Shown in pieces: positions 62,946 to 64,000 of a stretch of DNA of 64,000 nt (within the stretch, counting starts at the first letter, position 1; each line of letters begins with the position of its first letter). Location of the stretch: contig JANPYM010000015.1 in assembly GCA_025890175.1 (NCBI GenBank), positions 232,068 through 296,067 on the forward strand, given 5' to 3'. Made by a program: the position numbers and the translations under genes. The notes beneath the pieces are model-generated. The model did no database searches. It had not been told where the DNA came from and saw only the letters and a list, made by a program, of their open reading frames with translations. This DNA comes from Ciborinia camelliae. Lineage: Eukaryota; Ascomycota; Leotiomycetes; Helotiales; Sclerotiniaceae.

Positions 62946-63072
62946 ATTAAATTTAAAAAATATATATTATTAAATTCAAATTTAAATAAAAAATAAATAA
63001 AAGATAATATTCTATATTTATTATAAATAATTTGAATATTTAATTATATCTTTTAATTTTATAAATGTTTTT
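62946..63072 (+). pseudogene. RIP-ruined reverse transcriptase remnant, copy 2
   Basis: Aligns codon for codon with 10966-11097. The Asp codon of KLDL is changed to AAT, several codons are converted to TAA, and a FEYL-type stretch is still readable at TTTGAATATTTA. It supports the same gypsy assignment. Confidence 0.7.
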
Positions 63073-64000
63073 ATTATTTTTCAAATTTATATTAATTAAA
63101 TTTTTATAAAATTAATAAATATTATATATATAATATATTTTAATAATATATTGATTTATTTAATAAATATTTAATAATATATTAATAATATTTATCAAAT
63201 ATTTGAAAAACTAATTGTTTATAAATTTTATATAAAATTTAAAAATATATATTTAATAATAAAAAATTTAAATTTTTAAAATTTATAATATTATATAATA
63301 ATATTATTATAAAGTTTAATAAAATGAAGATTATTATTAAATAACTTATTTTTAATATTTTAAAAAAAATTTAAATTCTTTTAAGTTTTACAAACTTTTA
63401 TTAACAATTTATTAAAAAATATTCGAAAATAATTAATAAAATAATAACATTATTTAAAAAAACCAAAAAAAAGGCTATAAATATTTTTATATAAAATATA
63501 AAAATATAAATATTTTTTAAAATATTAAAAACAATATTTATTATTATATTAATATTATAATATTTTTAATTAAAACTTAAAATAATAATTAAAATAAATA
63601 TATCAAAATTTATTTTAAAATATATACTTTCTTAATTATTCAAAAAAAACCCCAATTTAAAAGAATTATTACAATAATACTCTATAATATTTTATTTTAA
63701 AAAATTAAACTTCATAAAATAATATTATATAATTTATAATCAAAAGTTATTAATAATATATATTATATTTTATAAATAATAATATTATATTATAATTATA
63801 AAAACAAGTTATAATAATTTTTCATATTTTATAATTAAAAAAAATTAAATAATAAATAAATTAAATAAATCAAAATATTTATTATATATAATTTCAAAAT
63901 TAAATATAAAATCAAGAAATCAAATTTAATAAATAGATTATTAAAGTAATTGAATTATTTTAATAATTTAAAAAATAATAATAAAATGTTTTTAATATTA

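Larger units (their letters stand above)
53870..64000. other. AT-rich island 2 (RIP-degraded repeats)
   Basis: Composition collapses to A+T shortly after the transporter and stays so to the window edge, with stops in all frames. Parts align with island 1 in direct orientation (60330-64000) or inverted (around 58945-59090). Small GC-retaining elements stand out at 55104, 55725, 59183 and 62822. No host gene is seen. Confidence 0.85.
60330..64000 (+). mobile_element. Gypsy internal region, copy 2 (runs off the right edge)
   Basis: Direct-orientation homologue of about 6990-12500, lacking the 1.45-kb insertion at the position corresponding to 8183 (here 61468-61476) and carrying a small 84-bp insertion at 62822. 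The copies differ mainly by transitions, with this one slightly more AT. Its LTRs are not in the window or not recognisable. Confidence 0.7.

Overview
The window is nuclear DNA of a filamentous ascomycete. Genes carry 47-100 nt introns with GTAAGT/GTATGT-type donors and CTRAY-type branch sites. The protein set includes Bud13, TFIIF alpha, a Cid1-type nucleotidyltransferase, a GPI-anchored Ser/Pro-rich wall protein, a secreted endopolygalacturonase and an MFS sugar transporter. The genome is split into ordinary-GC gene blocks and extremely AT-rich islands with a RIP (repeat-induced point mutation) look. A plant-associated Leotiomycete (Sclerotiniaceae-like) is my best guess, by inference only.

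Layout. 1-5151: the 5' end of a gene leaving the window on the left, an OTU-type cysteine protease gene, and a tRNA-Ser(AGA). About 5200-21300: an AT-rich island. It is organised around one LTR retrotransposon (5778-20883, 5-bp target duplication CTATA) with RIP-ruined Ty3/gypsy reverse transcriptase. Nested in it are a second, 2.2-kb non-autonomous element of the same LTR family (18246-20449, duplication ATAAT) and a 1.45-kb insertion carrying a roughly 773-bp AAAT microsatellite. An assembly gap at 16366 is flanked by two almost identical 1806-bp copies, which is most likely an unmerged contig overlap. 21521-22376: a pogo/Tc1-like MITE with perfect 23-bp terminal inverted repeats, itself invaded by two tiny palindromic elements. 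23274-53759: the gene block, containing a 242-aa unknown protein, endopolygalacturonase, a 1837-aa GPI-anchored repeat protein, Bud13, Tfg1, the Cid1-like enzyme and the sugar transporter. About 53870-64000: a second AT-rich island with further copies of the gypsy element in both orientations and more tiny elements.

The most unusual feature is a family of 168-181-bp elements (four copies: 21800, 22077, 55725, 59183). Each starts TGT and ends ACA, and each is flanked by its own 5-bp duplication (AGTAT, AAGGA, TAAAT, CTTAT). They are built of about five consecutive perfect or near-perfect hairpins, mostly with three-base loops. They stay GC-rich while nearly everything around them has been driven to A+T. 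They could be solo LTRs of a miniature retrotransposon or a foldback MITE. Their size, below the length RIP is known to need, may explain their survival.

Functionally, Bud13 (spliceosomal RES complex), TFIIF alpha and the Cid1-like enzyme form a cluster of RNA synthesis and processing genes. The polygalacturonase, wall protein and sugar transporter are surface or secreted functions. I see no biosynthetic cluster, CRISPR array or operon-like arrangement.
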